Positions 1-12,304 of a stretch of DNA of 64,000 bases are shown piece by piece (position 1 is the first letter of the stretch; each line of letters opens with the position of its first letter). A model generated the notes under the pieces. The model saw only the letters and a program-made list of their open reading frames with translations. It had not been told where the DNA came from and searched no databases. A program made the position numbers and the translations under genes. Source of the stretch: Cornus controversa (lineage: Eukaryota > Streptophyta > Magnoliopsida > Cornales > Cornaceae); the NCBI GenBank assembly GCA_026545225.1, contig CM048845.1, positions 81,805,033 through 81,869,032 of the forward strand, in the 5' to 3' direction.

Positions 1-230
1 TATCGATTTTTGTTCGATTAGGGTTTTTCAATTTTTGTTCGATTTATGTTTGATTTGTTGCATTCAACTTGTAATTCATATTTGATTTATGTTTAATTTT
101 AGAATTTATTTAATTTCGTTTGGGCAGTGGCTATGTATATTGCATGACAGACTTTGTTCCCGCTCTGATATACATACCATAGTTATTATGTATATTAATG
201 TTGGTGTTATTTGAATTTGTCACAGTTATG

Positions 231-3200
231 GCTACTTTTTATCATGATTTACATGTTCACTACAAGTCAACCATCAGAATTATTAGTCTAGTATACCCTG
301 ATAGATACTGTATGTTTGAATTCCTGGAAGACATCAAGAAAGCTGTATTTTCTGATATTGCTAGTGGTATAGGGTTTGCATATTCTATATATTGTGATGT
401 TCCTGGTTCCTTTTCTAAAATGGTGGTTAAGAGTGACTCTGAATTGTTAGACATGTTATATTTGAATAGTGGTGTAAAAGATATTAATGTCTATGTTGAA
501 ATTCAGGAAATTAAGCCCATAAATGTAACATTTGAACTGAAACATTTGAGTCAGATACTGAATTTGGTCTAGATGAGGATGTTGAAAATAATGAGGTAGT
601 GGCAGAAAATAATCAGGCAATGGGTGATGAAAACAATGAGGTTGAATATGATAGTGATGTAAAGAAAGATGATGTGTATGGTTTTAGGGAAGAAGATACA
701 AAGTGGAGGGCAGAATGTGTCATTGATTGTATTGAAACTGATAATGGTAGCTCAGATGGTAGTGATTTCGATTTTATTGAGTCAGATAGTGATGGAGATT
801 ACCATGTGGACTGTAATGATGGATTATCAGATTATGAGTCAGGTGATGATTCATTTTCTGACTCAAGTGTGGAGGTTGGAGTGAGATTAGGAAAGAGAAA
901 GATCACAAAGTAAGAATTTTGAGAAAAACATAAAAGGGAAAGCATATTAGAAAGTTAAAGGGAAAAAAATAAAGCTAGAAGAAATGTTGATGTTTGAAAA
1001 TGTGAATCATTTTAAAGAGGTATTAAGAGATTACATTGTGCAAGAAGGAGTCCAAATTGAGAAGAAAAAAAATGAAAGCACAAGGATAACTGTTGTGTGC
1101 AAAGCCCTAGGTTGTCCATGGAGGATACATGCCTCCCCACTTCCAGATAAGGTCATCTTTATGATAAAGAAGTTAAGAGAGCCACATAATTGTGTGAGGG
1201 GTGATAAAAATTCAAGTGCCAATTCTACATGGATTGCAAGAAAATTTCTGAAGAGAATTAGACAGAATCCAACTATGACTCTAGAAAGTCTGCAAGAGGC
1301 AGTTCATCAGAAATTTAAAATTGTAGCATCTTTTATGCAAGCATATAGGGCAAAAAAAAATTGTATGGATGTTATTGAGGGCATTCATGGGAAGTCATAC
1401 AGTGTATTGCCATCCTATAGAAATGAAATTAAAAGGTCAACCCTAGGGAGTGGGGTTACACTTGATTATTATGATCCTAATTTGAATGCAATTCCAAGGT
1501 TCAAGAAGATTTTCATTGCATTTGATGTTTTGAGGACTGGGTTTATTAAAGGCTACAGACCCTTTATTGGAATGGATGGCTATTTCTTGAAGGGGCCATA
1601 TAGAGGAGTGCTTTTGTCAGCTGTGGCCTTGGATGGCAATAATGGCCTGTTACCTATTACCTATGCTGTAGTGCAAAATGAAGGGAATGGGACTTGGTCA
1701 TTTTTTTGAGATAATCTGAGGGACATGCTTGGTGCAGATGCACAAACCAGACATTGGACAATTATGTCTGATATGCAGAAGGTATATTAATTATTTTTAT
1801 TTTCAATTTTAGTTACATTTTGTTATGTTACTGTTGTTTATTAATTGTATAATATGTTTCTTTAATTCTACATTTAGGGTCTTGATGTTTCTATATCTAA
1901 AATATTTCTTGAGACAACTCATAGGATATGTTGTATACACTTGTATAACAGTTTTAGGAAGAAATTCTCTGGCATTATATTGAGGAGATATTTCTGAAGG
2001 ACTGCTAGATCATGCAATCAACTTAAATTTGATGATGCAATGAGACACATATATGGGATATGTCAAGAAGCTCATGACTAGCTAATGAAGAGGCCTTTGG
2101 AAATTCGGAGTAGGGTTAGGTTTAATAAGGAATCAAAGAGTGACTATATAACAAACAACTTGACAAAGTCATTCAACAATTGGGTTGGGCACTATAGAGG
2201 TAAACCAATATTGAATATGCTTGAGTGGATTAAAATCAAAATGATGGTGAGGATCCAGAAAAAGGTATGAGAAAACTTGTTCTTGGCTTGAGACATTAAC
2301 GCCAAATGTTAGAAAAAAAATTGAATAAAGTTATTGATGATGGAAAAAACTGTAGGGTTTGTCCTGCTGGGAGGGATTTGTTTAAAATTCATGAAGAACA
2401 AGGAGTAAATGTTGTTGACCTTAATTTGAGGACTTGCTCATTTAAAGTATGACAATTATCAGAGTACCTTGTTGGCATGTAGCTGGTGTTATTTTCTAGA
2501 AAAGAGAGGATCCAGAGTCTTTCTATAATCCTTGTTATAGTAAGGAACCATATTTACTTGCCCAAGGTGGGATTATATATCCTTTAAGGGATGAGAAGAT
2601 GTTGCCACATATTCCAAGAGTGCAATTGCACCCTCCTCTACCTAAAAGATTGTCTAACAGACCAAGGAAAAATAGGAGAGAGCAAGGTGAAGGTGCCCCA
2701 AGGGCTGGACCAGCTAGAAGATTAACAACTGTTAGATGCAAGTATTGCTTACAACTTGGTCATAATATAAGGACCTGCCAGAGAGCTCCAACTACAAGAG
2801 AACTAAAAAATGCATAGAATTCAAATGTAGTGAGTACAACTTCAATTTAATTTTGTTTTTACATACAATATTTAAACTTTTCATATAACTAGGATTATAT
2901 TACTGATTCGTAACAATTTCGTGGTGATTTAGGGACAAAATGGGTCTCAAACTCAAGGATCACAAGGAGCAAGACCTTCTTGTATTACACAACAAATATT
3001 TTAAATTGATTTCTTTGTTTTGTTAATGTTTTTGTAAACATGATGTGTCTTTCAAACTGTTTTTATTTTTTTATTCTGTTGGAACTTGCCCAAGTCTCAA
3101 TCTGGAAGCACAGATGTGGGCAATGGGGTTGGAAAAGGTGGTGGTTTAAGCAGTGTGATTGGAAAGGTGTGAATGGAAGAGGGGGTGAGTGTTAGAGGTG

Positions 3201-3345
3201 GTGGTCTAAACAGTGGGGTTGGAAGAGGTATGTCTACAAGAGGCAGAGGTGCCTCACAAGCAAGTGCCAGGGGTGGCTCACAAGCAAGTGCCAAAGGAGT
3301 CTCACAAGCAAGTGCCAGAGGTGGTTTCCAAGCAATTGGCTGAGA
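231..3345 (+). pseudogene. Mutator-like (MULE/MURA-type) transposase, decayed
   Basis: This is a broken transposase of a plant Mutator-like DNA transposon. Pieces can be read in order. At 231-572 there is an N-terminal MuDR-like segment starting at ATG 231, and at 599-913 an acidic Asp/Ser-rich linker. At 984-1709 lie a FAR1/MuDR zinc-binding-like part and the MULE core (GMDGYFLKGPYRG, then LLSAVALDGNNGLLP). A probable intron follows at about 1783-1878 (GT..AG), then a segment with HRICCIHLYNSF. A SWIM-like Cys/His region sits near 2350-2500, a CCHC zinc knuckle (CKYC..GH..RTC) at 2599-2817, and a Gly/Ser/Gln/Ala repeat tail at about 3246-3345. In-frame stops and shifts separate the pieces (for example after 1709, at about 1995 and at about 2270), so no functional protein is expected. 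The family call is firm; exact exon limits are inferred. Confidence 0.85.
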
Positions 3346-4650
3346 TTGTTCCCAACTAAATGTGAGGCCTAGATTCATAGTGCCAGGGGTAAGTCTTCAA
3401 TTACCTAATATGTTATGCTTATGGATATGACTGATTAATTTAAAATGTTGTAATACATTTTTGGGATGTTATTGCAGAGTGGTAACAGTAAGTATTAGAA
3501 GATGGGCAAATGGAACTAGAAGGTGGACCACGGAATAGTGAGCAATAGGCTTCTTTTGATGTAATTGTATTTTTGTGTGTTGTGGTGGCTTATTTTGTAT
3601 GCTTCATGGTTTAAAAACTTGGATTTGTATGATGCATGAAGAACATGGAGTTAACTGACATTGATGTTTTATGTGGATGCAACTGATATTAATTTTAATG
3701 GTTAGTTTTCTGTGGATGTAACTAACATTGACCTTTCATTTAAGGACAACATATATATGATTGTATATTCTTTAATTAACATATTTCACTTAGGGACAAC
3801 ATATATGTGATTATAGATTATTTAATTAATATATTTCATTTAGGGACAACATATATTGTATACAGGGCAAACATATTTTTTGCTTCAACAAACAACAACA
3901 CTTTACATCACTTAAAGCTACAAACAGGGCAAACACAGACAAGAGAATGCATGCAAATACAACAATCTTCAAAAGGCCATTTTGTGGCTTCAAGAACTTC
4001 TAATCTTGAGCATATAACTTTTTCTTCTGCTCTGAATTCAGCAACCTCTTCAAATAATTGAACTTGATCATTAGGTAGATACTCATCACCCACAACCATA
4101 TCCATAGGATTAAACCATCCCTAATAATCACATGTTCTACTATCACAAGTATAAAATAATCTGCCTTTATTGTTGTATTCATCTGATTCGGTGACCTTAA
4201 TTCTAGCATTATTTCCACAATAACACACCTTGTTCCTGTACCTCAAAAAACCCCTACCCTCTCGCTAATATGAATTTATGTTTATGCGGGACATCACTAC
4301 AAAGAGAGGGAAATATAGAGGGAGAGATAGAGAGGAAACAGAGTAAGAAATGGTATAAGAAAGCTATTTATAGGCAATATATGGTCGTTGGACTGGGAGG
4401 GAGGAAACTCAAATTCTTTAAAAAGTTGGATATAGCCGTTGGTGGGAGAAAAGGACAAAATTGGTGTATTTGAGAGGGTAAAGTGAAAAATTATGTTTGG
4501 GGGGCATTCTGGATATATTTAATCACTTTTTGGATGATGTCAACAAAAAGATTCTCTGATGGCCTGAGACAGCAACCGGAGGGAGTCAAACTGCTCATTA
4601 TTTTATAAAGTAAGGGGTGATACTATAATTTTGCAAATGTGAGGGGGTCT
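3346..4650. other. MULE 3' part and non-coding DNA outside the GRF remnant
   Basis: Apart from the GRF remnant this stretch has no convincing gene. Around 3725-3860 there are three diverged copies of a short AT-rich unit containing the words TAGGGACAACATATAT or close variants. From about 4600 the sequence resembles the subterminal end of the Mutator-like element. No clear 9-bp target duplication can be named because the left end of the element lies outside the window. Confidence 0.4.
3908..4266 (-). pseudogene. GRF-type zinc-finger ORF remnant, opposite strand of the MULE
   Basis: Read on the - strand this gives VCYCGNNARIKV, then KGRLFYTCDSRTC, a stop, and GWFNP. This matches the GRF zinc finger pattern (CxC, G-R-F/L-F-Y-x-C, a later C, and a W near the end). 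The reading frame is open from a stop near 4267, is cut by a TAG at 4117-4119, then continues to 3908 with an acidic, Glu-rich helical tail and C-x-C-x-H-x(4)-C-x-C-x-x-C at the end. No starting ATG is seen. It converges on the transposase remnant. Plant MULEs often carry such a second ORF, so I read it as part of the same element. It is probably non-functional because of the internal stop. Confidence 0.65.
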
Positions 4651-4741
4651 CCCAAATCCTTTCCAAATAGAAAATTGGGTAATTTACATTTTCATCCCAA
4701 AAAGTGTAAATTACCAATTTTCAATTTGGAAAGGATTTGGG
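4651..4741. repeat. Near-perfect inverted repeat (foldback), 37-38 bp arms
   Basis: The left arm 4651-4688 and right arm 4705-4741 are reverse complements except for one mismatch and one single-base indel, around a 16-base loop. The right arm from about 4714 outward is ordinary host sequence, because the same words occur without the left arm at 26406-26434. The left arm is therefore an inverted copy of host sequence sitting at the edge of the MULE. Confidence 0.85.
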
Positions 4742-4977
4742 AAATATAAAATATATGATTATCCGTTTGTTTCCTCTCCTTTCCATTTTTTTTTTTTTTT
4801 GGTTCTTTTGGTTGCTAACTAATGATCAAGAAGCTAGGCTATCAAACCGTTGGAAACTGACCTGCCAAATAAGTAATCAAATTCAGCCTCACTTTTGATG
4901 GTAATTTTCTTCCCTTATTAATAATCCTCTTCAATATTGCTATCTGAGTTTCTAAGCTAGTCCATTGTAATATACTT

Positions 4978-6348
4978 TAATGTTGTTTTAAAAGTGTAAA
5001 ATAACTCGCAAGTGTACAAATCTATTAAAGTATAGATTGGCAAGAACGAGGTCGAACCCAAGGGAATGCTTTGAAAAGAAAAACTAAAACAAACTCAAAT
5101 TAATTTAAAACTAATCTAGTTTAAACAAAAGTTGGTTGATTTGAGATAAATTAAACTAACGTGCAAATAAAATAACAAAATTGAAATCAAATAGAGAAAA
5201 TAACTAAAGTTTCGGATTCCACCACCATTAAATCCATGAAACTTCTAATATTCATTTATTAATTCTCAAATTTAGAGTAGCAATCAAGAAATCAATCTAT
5301 TGCTTACTCAAAATTTAACAATAAAGCATTATGAAAAATATATCAAAAAGGTAGATTTTTCTTTGCTTCACTAGTGTAAAATTCTAAGCATCTTATGTAT
5401 CCAATTTAATGAAAAACATAAGATCAAAGATTATCACTTTTAAGAAATACAAACTCAAGGTTAGATTAATTATAATACTTTCTAACTACCATATATACAT
5501 GATATAGATGGTGAAAGAATTAAAAATAATTAATCACAAGAAGCGAAAATCATAAGCATTTAAATCATATACATGAAAATTAATTAATGAACAAAATAAC
5601 TTCACTTCATTAATGGAGGTTTCCTCCTCAACCCTAGTTGAGGAGTTTAGTTACACATGGTAAAAGAAGAAGATAACAAAATAATAAAAGACATAATGAA
5701 TAAATAAAACCCGGATTGTCTCTGTCTTCTCTCCTCTAGCCTCCACTTCTTTTCTCCTCCCCAAAAATAGCCTCCAATTCCCCACTTTATACCCCAAGAG
5801 AATACATAAAGTTCTAATCCAATTAGGAGATAATTAGGGTTTTCCCGCATCCCTAAATAGATAAATTTTTAATAACTGACGTTCAGCCCAAGTTTTGACC
5901 CAGTAGAAGTCCGATTCACAAAATTTACGTAAAATATAAAAGTGTCCAGAATCAAATTTCGTTCAGGCTTTCCAAGAATTAGATCGAATTGACACTCAAA
6001 AATAAGACTTTCGGCCCCCTTTCCAAAACGGGATTAAAATTGGATTATGTGCAGAATTGGGCTTCAGGCCCGTAATCTTCTTAAACAATTATAATGCTCT
6101 TGAACCTCTTCCTCAGGTTGATTTGAGTTGAAATATGGAGTTGAATGGACCCATTAGATGTAGGCTTCATATAACCTTCTTATATATCATCTTTAAAAGC
6201 CCAAAATCATGGTTTTATCTGAAATAATCATTAAAGCCCTGAAAAGACAGAAAACACAAAAATAGAGTAAATTTACAAATAAAGTATTACTAAGAGAATA
6301 AAATATGCAAATTAAGAGGTTAGAATGCATAACATTCAACGCCGATCA
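4978..6348 (-). mobile_element. Solo LTR of an LTR retrotransposon, copy A (TSD TACTT)
   Basis: Comparison with the empty site in the paralogous block (about 26650-26660) shows a clean insertion here. TACTT occurs once at the empty site and twice here (4973-4977 and 6349-6353), a 5-bp target duplication. On the - strand the element starts TGATCGGCG and ends CATTA (expected CATCA; one base changed). It is the same family as the 1390-bp copy at 28281-29670, which lies in the opposite orientation. No internal coding region or second LTR is present, so it is a solo LTR. Confidence 0.9.
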
Positions 6349-6696
6349 TACTTCTCAATATATTGCTTTATAACTTTTGTCAAGTTGATTATTAATTCTG
6401 ATTCTATATTCTTGCAAGCTACGCAACATTCAAGCCTACAAAAAAGAAGTGCACCAGAACTTAACCTGCAAGGTCCATCATCTTTATTGCTGAGGAAACT
6501 ATTCTGCTAATTGGTCTGCCAACAAACACCACAGAGGGTAGGAGCTTAGAGCAACTCCTCTGGGCTTAGAAAAACTTGTTACTAAGCCGTTAAGCCCCAA
6601 TTAACCTCTCCTTTTCTGGTGTACCGTATCTTCATGCATGTATCCTATGTGACTGTGCATCTTCTAGAGCTTCATGAATTTGGACTCCAATTCAAT

Positions 6697-7200
6697 GACA
6701 AGAGAAATGATATTGTGGGGATGGGATATATTGGTTTCAAGATTGCAAAAAGAATCAAACCCTTTGGCCGCAACATCGCCTACATCTGAAGGAGGAATGA
6801 GCCACATTTGCCATTTCCTTATCATGCATGCAAATCTTTGAGACCTTAGAGTTAATAGTGACATTCTTATTCTATGCTTTCCATTGACAGCTTATTGGGG
6901 TAGTCATGACAGCAATGAGAATGAAAGGTCATCATGGATGCCAGATGTGGGTCTCTCCTCATGGAAATAATCTGTACTGTTTCCAGAGCGAGATGCGATT
7001 AGAGTTGCTAGTTTGGTCCCTCTTGATGTGTTTGAAAAATGAACCTAATGTGTCAAAAGAGCTATTCAAATTGGAAACGTTGTTTTATCTCCACATAAAG
7101 GCGGTGCAACCCCAGAATCCTTAGAAGCACTGCAAAAGGTAATCATAGCCAACCTAGAGGTTTTCTTTTTAAATAAGCCTTTGCCGTCAGCTTTGAATGA
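6697..7200 (+). pseudogene. HPR3-like exon 2 pseudogene (psi-a)
   Basis: Nucleotide similarity to the intact HPR3-like exon 2 (25242-25763) is plain: the region of the Rossmann GxGxxG turn (GATATTGTGGGGATGGGATA at 6707), the stretch over catalytic Arg/Glu, and the words for FKNEPNVSKELF and ALQKVIIANLEVF. Frameshifts, a deletion in the middle and a stop (TGA about 6787) abolish coding. A diverged copy of the reductase 3' UTR follows. It is the positional counterpart of psi-c at 26990-27500. Confidence 0.8.
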
Positions 7201-7763
7201 AGGAATATCATTCTTATAATAGAATGGCTTCATATCCACAGATTCAACCTTATGTTGGCATTAACTTATTATGTTCTATAAATAAATGCTTCACTTGTAC
7301 ATCAAATGGACTTCTTCAAATAATTGTTAAATCAAAGAAGCTGATACTTTTGATGGTGTAAGATTCAGAACAGATTGAGATGGATACAGAATTGATAATA
7401 ATTAAAAGTGTGTGCGCGCGTGTGAAGCTAGTTGGACTAGTCATTATTTTGCTCGACTTTGGCAAGAATACAAATATAGAGGCATGGTCTATTTAATTGT
7501 AGTTAGGCACAAATTTTAGAATAACGCCTTGGAGTTAAATTCGATTATATTAAAGTTCACAAACTGTTCCCAATATTCTTGCTTATGGACTGGAATTGTC
7601 AGTTTTTATCTTCTTGTTACATTTTCAAATTTGGAACATTACCCTTATTCTACCATCTGGTGAAGGAACTTGTGCATGCCAATTAATGATGTGTAATCTA
7701 CTTTTAACTTTTGTTGTTTCTGTCATGGCTTGATGTTAACTTAGCTTGCTATATTGGTTCTAG

Positions 7764-7868
7764 GTTGCAGAAAGGCTCAAGGCGTTGATAACAGCGTTGC
7801 CTACCCCTCAAGGAAAAGGAAGAAGAAGCCACATGTACCATTCTATTATTATGCAAATCCCTGAGATT
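7764..7868 (+). pseudogene. HPR3-like exon 2 pseudogene fragment (psi-b)
   Basis: A short piece starting after an AG (GGTTGCAGAAAGGCTCAAGG) covers the part of exon 2 just after the dinucleotide-binding turn and the Lys/Arg-rich KKPHV segment. It ends where homology to 28066-28172 stops, so the rest of the exon is missing. It is non-coding. Confidence 0.7.
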
Positions 7869-7999
7869 TTTATCTATCTTATATTTTTAGACTTCATCCA
7901 ATAGCATGTATTAATAGTGAACCCATACAATTTAATTCATTATAAAAAAAATTATCTACTCCAAGTTTTTCTCTCCTCCTTACCCTTATTTTTTTTTTT

Positions 8000-8432
8000 G
8001 GTAAATTAATCTGACCTCCCCTGAGGTTTGAGTAATTACTCTTAAATTAAAAATTTTACAAAATTACTCTAATACCCCTGTTAGACTAATGATCCGTTAA
8101 ACAAAATCACATCTAATATACAATTACAAAAATACCCTCATATTATAATGCTTTGTGCAAAAAAAAATTTCAATTTCTAATCATTTGACTCAATTAATAC
8201 ATGTTTTATATATACATTTTATTCATCAATGTCACACCAGCACTACCGCCATCAAGGATAATTTTGGCATAATTTTATGATAATTGACTTTAAGAGAACT
8301 GACTGTCAATTAACAGTAGGAGTACTCGAAATAAAGTCAATCAAACATCAAAGGAGTTTGACCACCATATTTTAAAAACTTTAATTCAAGGGTAATTAGG
8401 CAGAATTTCAGAGGAGATCAAAGTAATTTACC
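8000..8432. mobile_element. MITE-like element with imperfect terminal inverted repeats
   Basis: Left end GGTAAATTAATCTGACCTCC and the reverse complement of the right end, GGTAAATTACTTTGATCTCC, are alike over roughly 25 bases. There is no coding capacity. Flanks are T-rich, so the target duplication cannot be called. The superfamily is not determined. Confidence 0.6.
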
Positions 8433-9991
8433 ATTTTATATTAAAACTCCTAATTTTTATCCTATTCTCTCTTCACGATTATTATTCTCCTCTGAGACAT
8501 TTTGTTCCCTCTCATCATTACCGCACTCAATAAGATGTATTAATATTGGGCTCCGAAATTATTTTTATTCATTTTATATTCATAGGCTTTAATTGTATTC
8601 ATTCACATATCACAAATAGGTTTTTTTTTTTTTCTCTCGTTAGAGACATTATTTTTTTTGTCCTCTAATCATTACAAGCTCGTATTTGGACTCACTATCT
8701 CACACCATCTAAACTCACTATTTCACTCCATCCATCTCTTATTTTCTTTATTCTCTCACATATTTTGATATTATAGGACTCTTCTATATTTGTTTCCTTG
8801 CAATTTTTTACTTTGTATGAGTATGTACCTCAACGTAAATACTCCAAAGGATTTGAAGGTAATAATTTTCTACTTTGTGTCATAACTTCACTAGAAGTTA
8901 CAAAAAAAAAAACCCTTTGTTGGAACATTGGACTGGATTTTTCTAACATTGGGTTCTATTATTCGTTAACTTAATTTCTTTTGTAATTTTATTATTATTA
9001 AATATTATTTGATATTAATATGTTAAACAAAATTACATTGAGCAGACGGTGTCTATAATTGTGTAGAATTGTATAAGATTCCATTGAGTATTCCAAAATG
9101 TATTATTGCGTAGAATTGTATAAGATTGCATGAAGTATTTTAGAGTGCAATGGAGTCATGAAGAATATGAATAGAAAACACCTTTGTAGTTTGAAAAATG
9201 TGCAAAAAAACTCCTTTCTTGTTCATTTTCCTCTCCTGTAATTTGTTTTTGGTGCAAATAAATCCTTATGGCCTGTAAAATTACTTTTATACCCCAAAAT
9301 ATTTTAGCATAAAAAATACCATAATATGTTTTATTGCAAAAAGACCAAAATGCCCATCTATATATCTTTCTGCTCACCAACCGATGCTTAATCTCTCTCT
9401 TCCCACTCATCATCATTCTCTCTCTTCTTTATTTTTCTTCTCTCTCTACTGAGATTACATAGGTTGAGAGTAAAGGAATCGTGATACTCCATAATTTTGA
9501 CTAAAGCCTCAAATTATATTAAGGAGACGGTATATATGAATAGTCTTGGTTTTTAGTTTTCTCAGTGGAAGCAATAGTTATCAAAAATTTGTCTTGGTCC
9601 GATCTACTGATCTAACCATAAAAGATTATATACCAGATCACATTAGTGGAGTATAGATAATTTCAAGTGATGTTGTACAAAGTTTTTAGGCATTAGTTTC
9701 AACTCTTGCAACACCTAGATATTAATGATGAAGAACTCTCGTGTAGAAGTTGATTTTATAGAAGCTTATTTTTGGACTAGATATAATGAATAATACAATA
9801 CTAGTGCAGATTTTTTAATGTTTCTAATGGTTGATGAAACAGATGGATATAGTACTTTGAAGAGTAACTTACTAAATTTATGTATTACCAATTCATTTTT
9901 ATTCTTGCACAACTCTCAAACATATATTTTGTGGAATACTGAAAATCAGGTTACACCAACTCCACCGACCTTGAATATATATATAAAAAAA
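8433..9991. other. AT-rich intergenic DNA, no gene seen
   Basis: No ORF here shows family similarity or codon-like structure. Around 9160-9320 there is a repeat-like stretch (words such as GTGCAAAAAAACTCC) resembling the ends of non-autonomous elements elsewhere in the window, but I could not define both ends. Confidence 0.4.
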
Positions 9992-10577
9992 GGGTAAATA
10001 TTTCTGAAGTTTGATGTATTAACACGCAATTACAATTTTGTGAATTTTCGTCACAACACCACATGTGATTTGTGTCGTATATCAAATAAACTCTCTTTTA
10101 TCAAAAGTACACTGTGTCAGAGCAGTTTTTGACGGTAAAATAATCATGATGCCCTTTAACTTCTGACCTAACTCATTTAACCATATCTAATGAACCAAAA
10201 TATCCCTTGAATACACCTATATATATATACTATAATATATGTAATCTATATATAATTATTTATTTTCATGAATAATAATGTTAACATAAAATTAAAAAAG
10301 TAATTAAATTTCTCTTTCTTTTTTCTCTATTCATCTATATATACATACACTATAATATATATAACCTAATATATATAATTATTTATTTTCATAAATAATA
10401 ATATTAACATAAAATAAAAAATTAATTGCCAATGCATATTATCATGAAGGGAATTGTGGTCATTATGCTATTATGATATTTTCATATTAAAATACATTTA
10501 AATTATCGGGGGCAATCAAGATATTTCACATATTAAAGTCAATACATCAAACCTCGGAGTGTCAGTGATATTTACCC
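9992..10577. mobile_element. MITE-like element with terminal inverted repeats and an internal duplication
   Basis: The left end GGGTAAATATTTCTGAAGTT and the reverse complement of the right end (GGGTAAATATCACTGACACT) are inverted repeats; further in, both ends share GTTTGATGTATT. A-rich flanks (AAAAAA) on both sides could be the target duplication. Inside, about 10205-10300 and 10334-10425 are two copies of one AT-rich unit containing ATAATTATTTATTTTCAT. No coding capacity. Confidence 0.6.
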
Positions 10578-11214
10578 CAAAAAAATAAAATTCAAATCTT
10601 TTGTTATTCAAAATTTGTGTTTTGATGCACCAAAGATTTATCTTGTAGTTTTTCTTTTAATTTCTAAAGTGAAGGTTTGATGTTGAATGCGTTTAGAATT
10701 TTTGAGGGCCAAAAAAAGGAAAGTTGGGGCAAACATCATGTAATTCAAGCTGGTTGAATTTTTGCAATGTGACTTATTTGCTATGATTTCTTTGTTTATA
10801 GTATGTATTTTTAAATTTCAATTACTGTTTGTACAAACATTTTCATATGTATATATATATTTTTATCAGAGCTTTTCCCTTGGATGTGTGGTATATTTTT
10901 ATCATCTTCTATACATGAAGTTTTCGAATTTCTTATTATTGTATATTCCTTGCATCAGAGTTGGATAGATTTAACCCAAAAGGAGAAAGAAAAGAAAAAA
11001 CAAACAAACAAGCTGTTGCCTTGAAACTTTATAGTAAGACACAAGCAGGGAAAAAATAAAAAATAAGAACTGTTGCCTTGAATAAGACATAAGCAGGGAA
11101 AAAATAAAACTGTTCCAAGTAATGACACAAGCAGAAAAAAAAAAAAAAACCAGTTACCGACACAAGAAGAAGAGCACCCCAATCTGATAAATCTGAAAAA
11201 AAAAAAAAAAAAAA
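10578..11214. other. Intergenic DNA with a short degenerate repeat, no gene seen
   Basis: 10980-11165 holds three or four diverged copies of a 40-60 base unit with CTGTTGCCTTGAA and ACACAAGCAGGGAAAAAATAA. A long A-run (about 11198-11216) abuts the CACTA terminus that follows. No coding signal. Confidence 0.4.
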
Positions 11215-11216
11215 AA

Positions 11217-11563
11217 CCTTTTACCGGCAGTTAACAAAAAACCGCCGATAAAAGTAATATTTTTCCGGCAGTTTGTCAAAAACCGCCAGTAATTTACCGG
11301 CGGTTCATAGGAAACTGCCGGTAAAAATAACCATTATCGGCACTTTCAGCGTATTTACTGGCGAATAAAATCGCCGGTATAATTCCAGCGGCTACAGAAA
11401 AACTGCCGGTAATTACCGGCAGTTTAGCAAAACCGCCGGTAATTCTCTAACGGCGGGACATTTTTCGGCAAATTTTTTAACCGCCGGTGAAGTTTTTTCC
11501 GGCGATTTTGAAGGCATTTTCCGGCGGTTTAAACCGCCGGTGATATAAAAAAATCTTGTAGTG
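11217..11563 (-). mobile_element. CACTA (En/Spm) transposon terminus, truncated
   Basis: Read on the - strand, the terminus starts CACTACAAGA at 11563, the hallmark of plant CACTA ends. It is followed by a subterminal array of at least ten direct and inverted copies of ACCGGCGGTTT-like words down to about 11221. No transposase and no second terminus are present; the left side ends in an A-run. This is one end of a CACTA element, probably left after deletion. Confidence 0.85.
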
Positions 11564-12304
11564 AGATTAGTCTAATTGGCAGCTGATATGCTTTAGTCAT
11601 TGCTTTCAATTAAATTTTGTGATATGGATTGCTCAGAAATGGTTGCTCTATCATTATCCTCATAACTGTATTGTCTCAGGTGGGGGTATTCAAAGCCTTT
11701 CCAGTTCGAAAACCTTGTTAAGCCTATCACAATCATATTGATTCATAAGAGTTTCATCAAATATTATTACATACTTGTAATATTCACAAGAATTTCTCAA
11801 TATAATTAAATTTATTTTTATTTCAAACTAACAATTAAAATTTATATAGCCCTTTGCTTTTATGCACTATCATCTCAATTACTAAATAATTTGGCTCTAT
11901 GCAACCGTGTATAGAGAAAGCTCTATTATTTACAAGCACGTTAATAAAAGTTCGCTTTTTCAAGCATGAGATCACATTAATTCGAGTTTGAGATTCCCCA
12001 TTTAAAGTGCAAATGATGTTAATGGCAAAAAAAAAAATGTTAAAGGTTAAGTTTATAACCAATCTGTTGATTTCAATTTTTTAACTAAGACTAATTGCTT
12101 TAATAACCTATGCAATCATGAGAAGTGAAATTAATTACAAGAGACAATAGTCTAGCAGTACTTTTTATTTTTTTAAAATAGAGGAATGAGTGTTTAAGTT
12201 ACAAAAATGAGTGCCTTATTTGATAGGAAAAAAAAAAAAAAGTGGATATTTAATTTGATTAATTAGTAAATTATTGTTTACATTTGTGTGTTTATGCATG
12301 GGAG

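Larger units (their letters stand above)
4714..7868 (+). repeat. Segmental repeat copy 1 (HPR pseudo-exon block)
   Basis: This block is colinear with 26406-28172 once the solo LTR at 4978-6348 is removed. Shared landmarks are a T-rich tract followed by a GGTTCTTTT-containing stretch, a CAAGCTAGTCC tract, two diverged HPR exon-2 pseudo-copies and the region between them. The two copies diverge at about 7868/28172. The block at 26.4 kb lies directly downstream of the intact HPR3-like exon 2, so this copy is probably the 3' tail of a lost earlier member of a tandem HPR array. Confidence 0.8.
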
